Part shown: positions 5,034 through 5,482 of the stretch, piece after piece
Position numbering within the stretch: the stretch's first letter is position 1
Layout of the letters: each line of letters starts with the position of its first letter
From: Planctomicrobium sp.
GTDB lineage: Bacteria; Planctomycetota; Planctomycetia; Planctomycetales; Planctomycetaceae
Direction of reading: 5' to 3'
DNA: 5,482 nt
NCBI GenBank assembly: GCA_018659505.1
Contig: JABJMI010000937.1
Location: 1 to 5,482, forward strand
Position numbers and translations under genes: made by a program
The notes under the pieces: model-generated
Databases searched by the model: none
What the model saw: only the letters and a program-made list of their open reading frames with translations
What the model was told of the DNA's origin: nothing

Positions 5034-5482
5034 ATGGCTCTCTTCAAACGTAAACGATTTGTCTGGAATGAGCCTTGGTTTTTTCAACAGCGAATTCGCA
5101 CGACAAAATCCTGGTTTAATCTTATTCTGTTTCTAGTCATCGCTGGCACTGCGGTGAGTGCGTCTTTCTATGCTTCAGCTCCTCCCGGGCAACCGAAGAA
5201 CTGGGTGGAAATTATTGGCATGGGACTGGGACTTGCCGGCGCTCTCTGGTGGATGTTTGATGGTGTCGAGACGCGTCGACAGGCAGTTCTCCTCGAGGAC
5301 TCCATCGTCGTCGGCGGAGATATGGGGAAGTATTCGAGCCCGACGACCTACAAACTTTCCGATATCAAAGGCTTTGCAATTGTTCTTCCAGAAGAATCGA
5401 AATGGCCCGAGCCAGCACTCTTCTTTCACTATGAGGGTGAAGAGCAAGCGATTGGGATCGAGTCCAAAGCGGGACTAACTCG
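5034..5482 (+). CDS. two-helix membrane protein, N-terminal part (runs off window)
   Basis: An ATG at 5034 opens a frame that stays open to the window end: 149 full codons. The N-terminus is basic and aromatic (MALFKRKRFVWNEPWFFQQR). Two hydrophobic helices follow at about 27-47 and 58-76, separated by a short Pro/Gly loop (SAPPGQPKN). The visible remainder (about 81-149) is a soluble, probably cytoplasmic, beta-rich segment including YKLSDIKGFAIV. This helix-hairpin plus beta domain layout recalls bacterial PH-like (DUF304-type) membrane proteins, but that is only a resemblance. There is no good ribosome binding site; GGA lies 13 bases upstream. The positive-inside rule puts both the basic N-terminus and the soluble part on the cytoplasmic side. 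It is divergent from the zinc-ribbon membrane gene, so shared regulation is possible. Two other open frames in 5158-5478 overlap it and are rejected. Confidence 0.72.
   Translation, partial: MALFKRKRFVWNEPWFFQQRIRTTKSWFNLILFLVIAGTAVSASFYASAPPGQPKNWVEIIGMGLGLAGALWWMFDGVETRRQAVLLEDSIVVGGDMGKYSSPTTYKLSDIKGFAIVLPEESKWPEPALFFHYEGEEQAIGIESKAGLT

Noticed and set aside
5158..5478. Plus-strand (5158-5478) and minus-strand (5175-5447) open frames
   Set aside because: Both overlap the membrane protein beginning at 5034, which has a coherent two-helix topology and stays open to the window end.

Overview
The window looks like a piece of a planctomycete chromosome of moderate GC. The main evidence is a complete DUF1559 pseudopilin-like gene with a type IV pilin-style N-terminus and a C-terminal H-X9-DG motif, a family greatly expanded in Planctomycetes. 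A small zinc-ribbon/membrane gene and loosely spaced genes with weak ribosome binding sites fit this. I cannot name a genus.

Layout. Bases 1-627 (+) are the 3' end of glgB (glycogen branching enzyme). Converging on it are two tandem minus-strand paralogues (724-1176 and 1409-1861) of small AvrRpt2-like (C70/C39-like) papain-fold cysteine proteases, each preceded by a strongly conserved non-coding block. Bases 1997-2332 hold no gene but contain an imperfect long inverted repeat (2073-2328) that looks like a short non-autonomous or intergenic repeat element. Next comes a minus-strand pair: a Cys-rich exported protein (3452-3919) followed by the DUF1559 protein (2395-3369). The pair is bounded by a candidate promoter near 3976-4004 and an excellent intrinsic terminator at 2333-2369. 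Further right, a zinc-ribbon plus transmembrane protein (4107-4766, minus) is transcribed divergently from an incomplete two-helix membrane protein (5034 to the window end, plus).

How the genes may work together. glgB looks like housekeeping metabolism unrelated to the rest. The two proteases are a duplicated module whose promoter/leader and active-Cys end are nearly identical while the remainder has diverged. The most suggestive functional pair is the Cys-rich exported protein with the DUF1559 protein, which carries an unusual Met/His-rich insert. Together they could form a cell-envelope metal-binding (copper-like) unit, but this is an inference from composition and synteny only. No RNA genes, CRISPR arrays or complete insertion sequences were seen.
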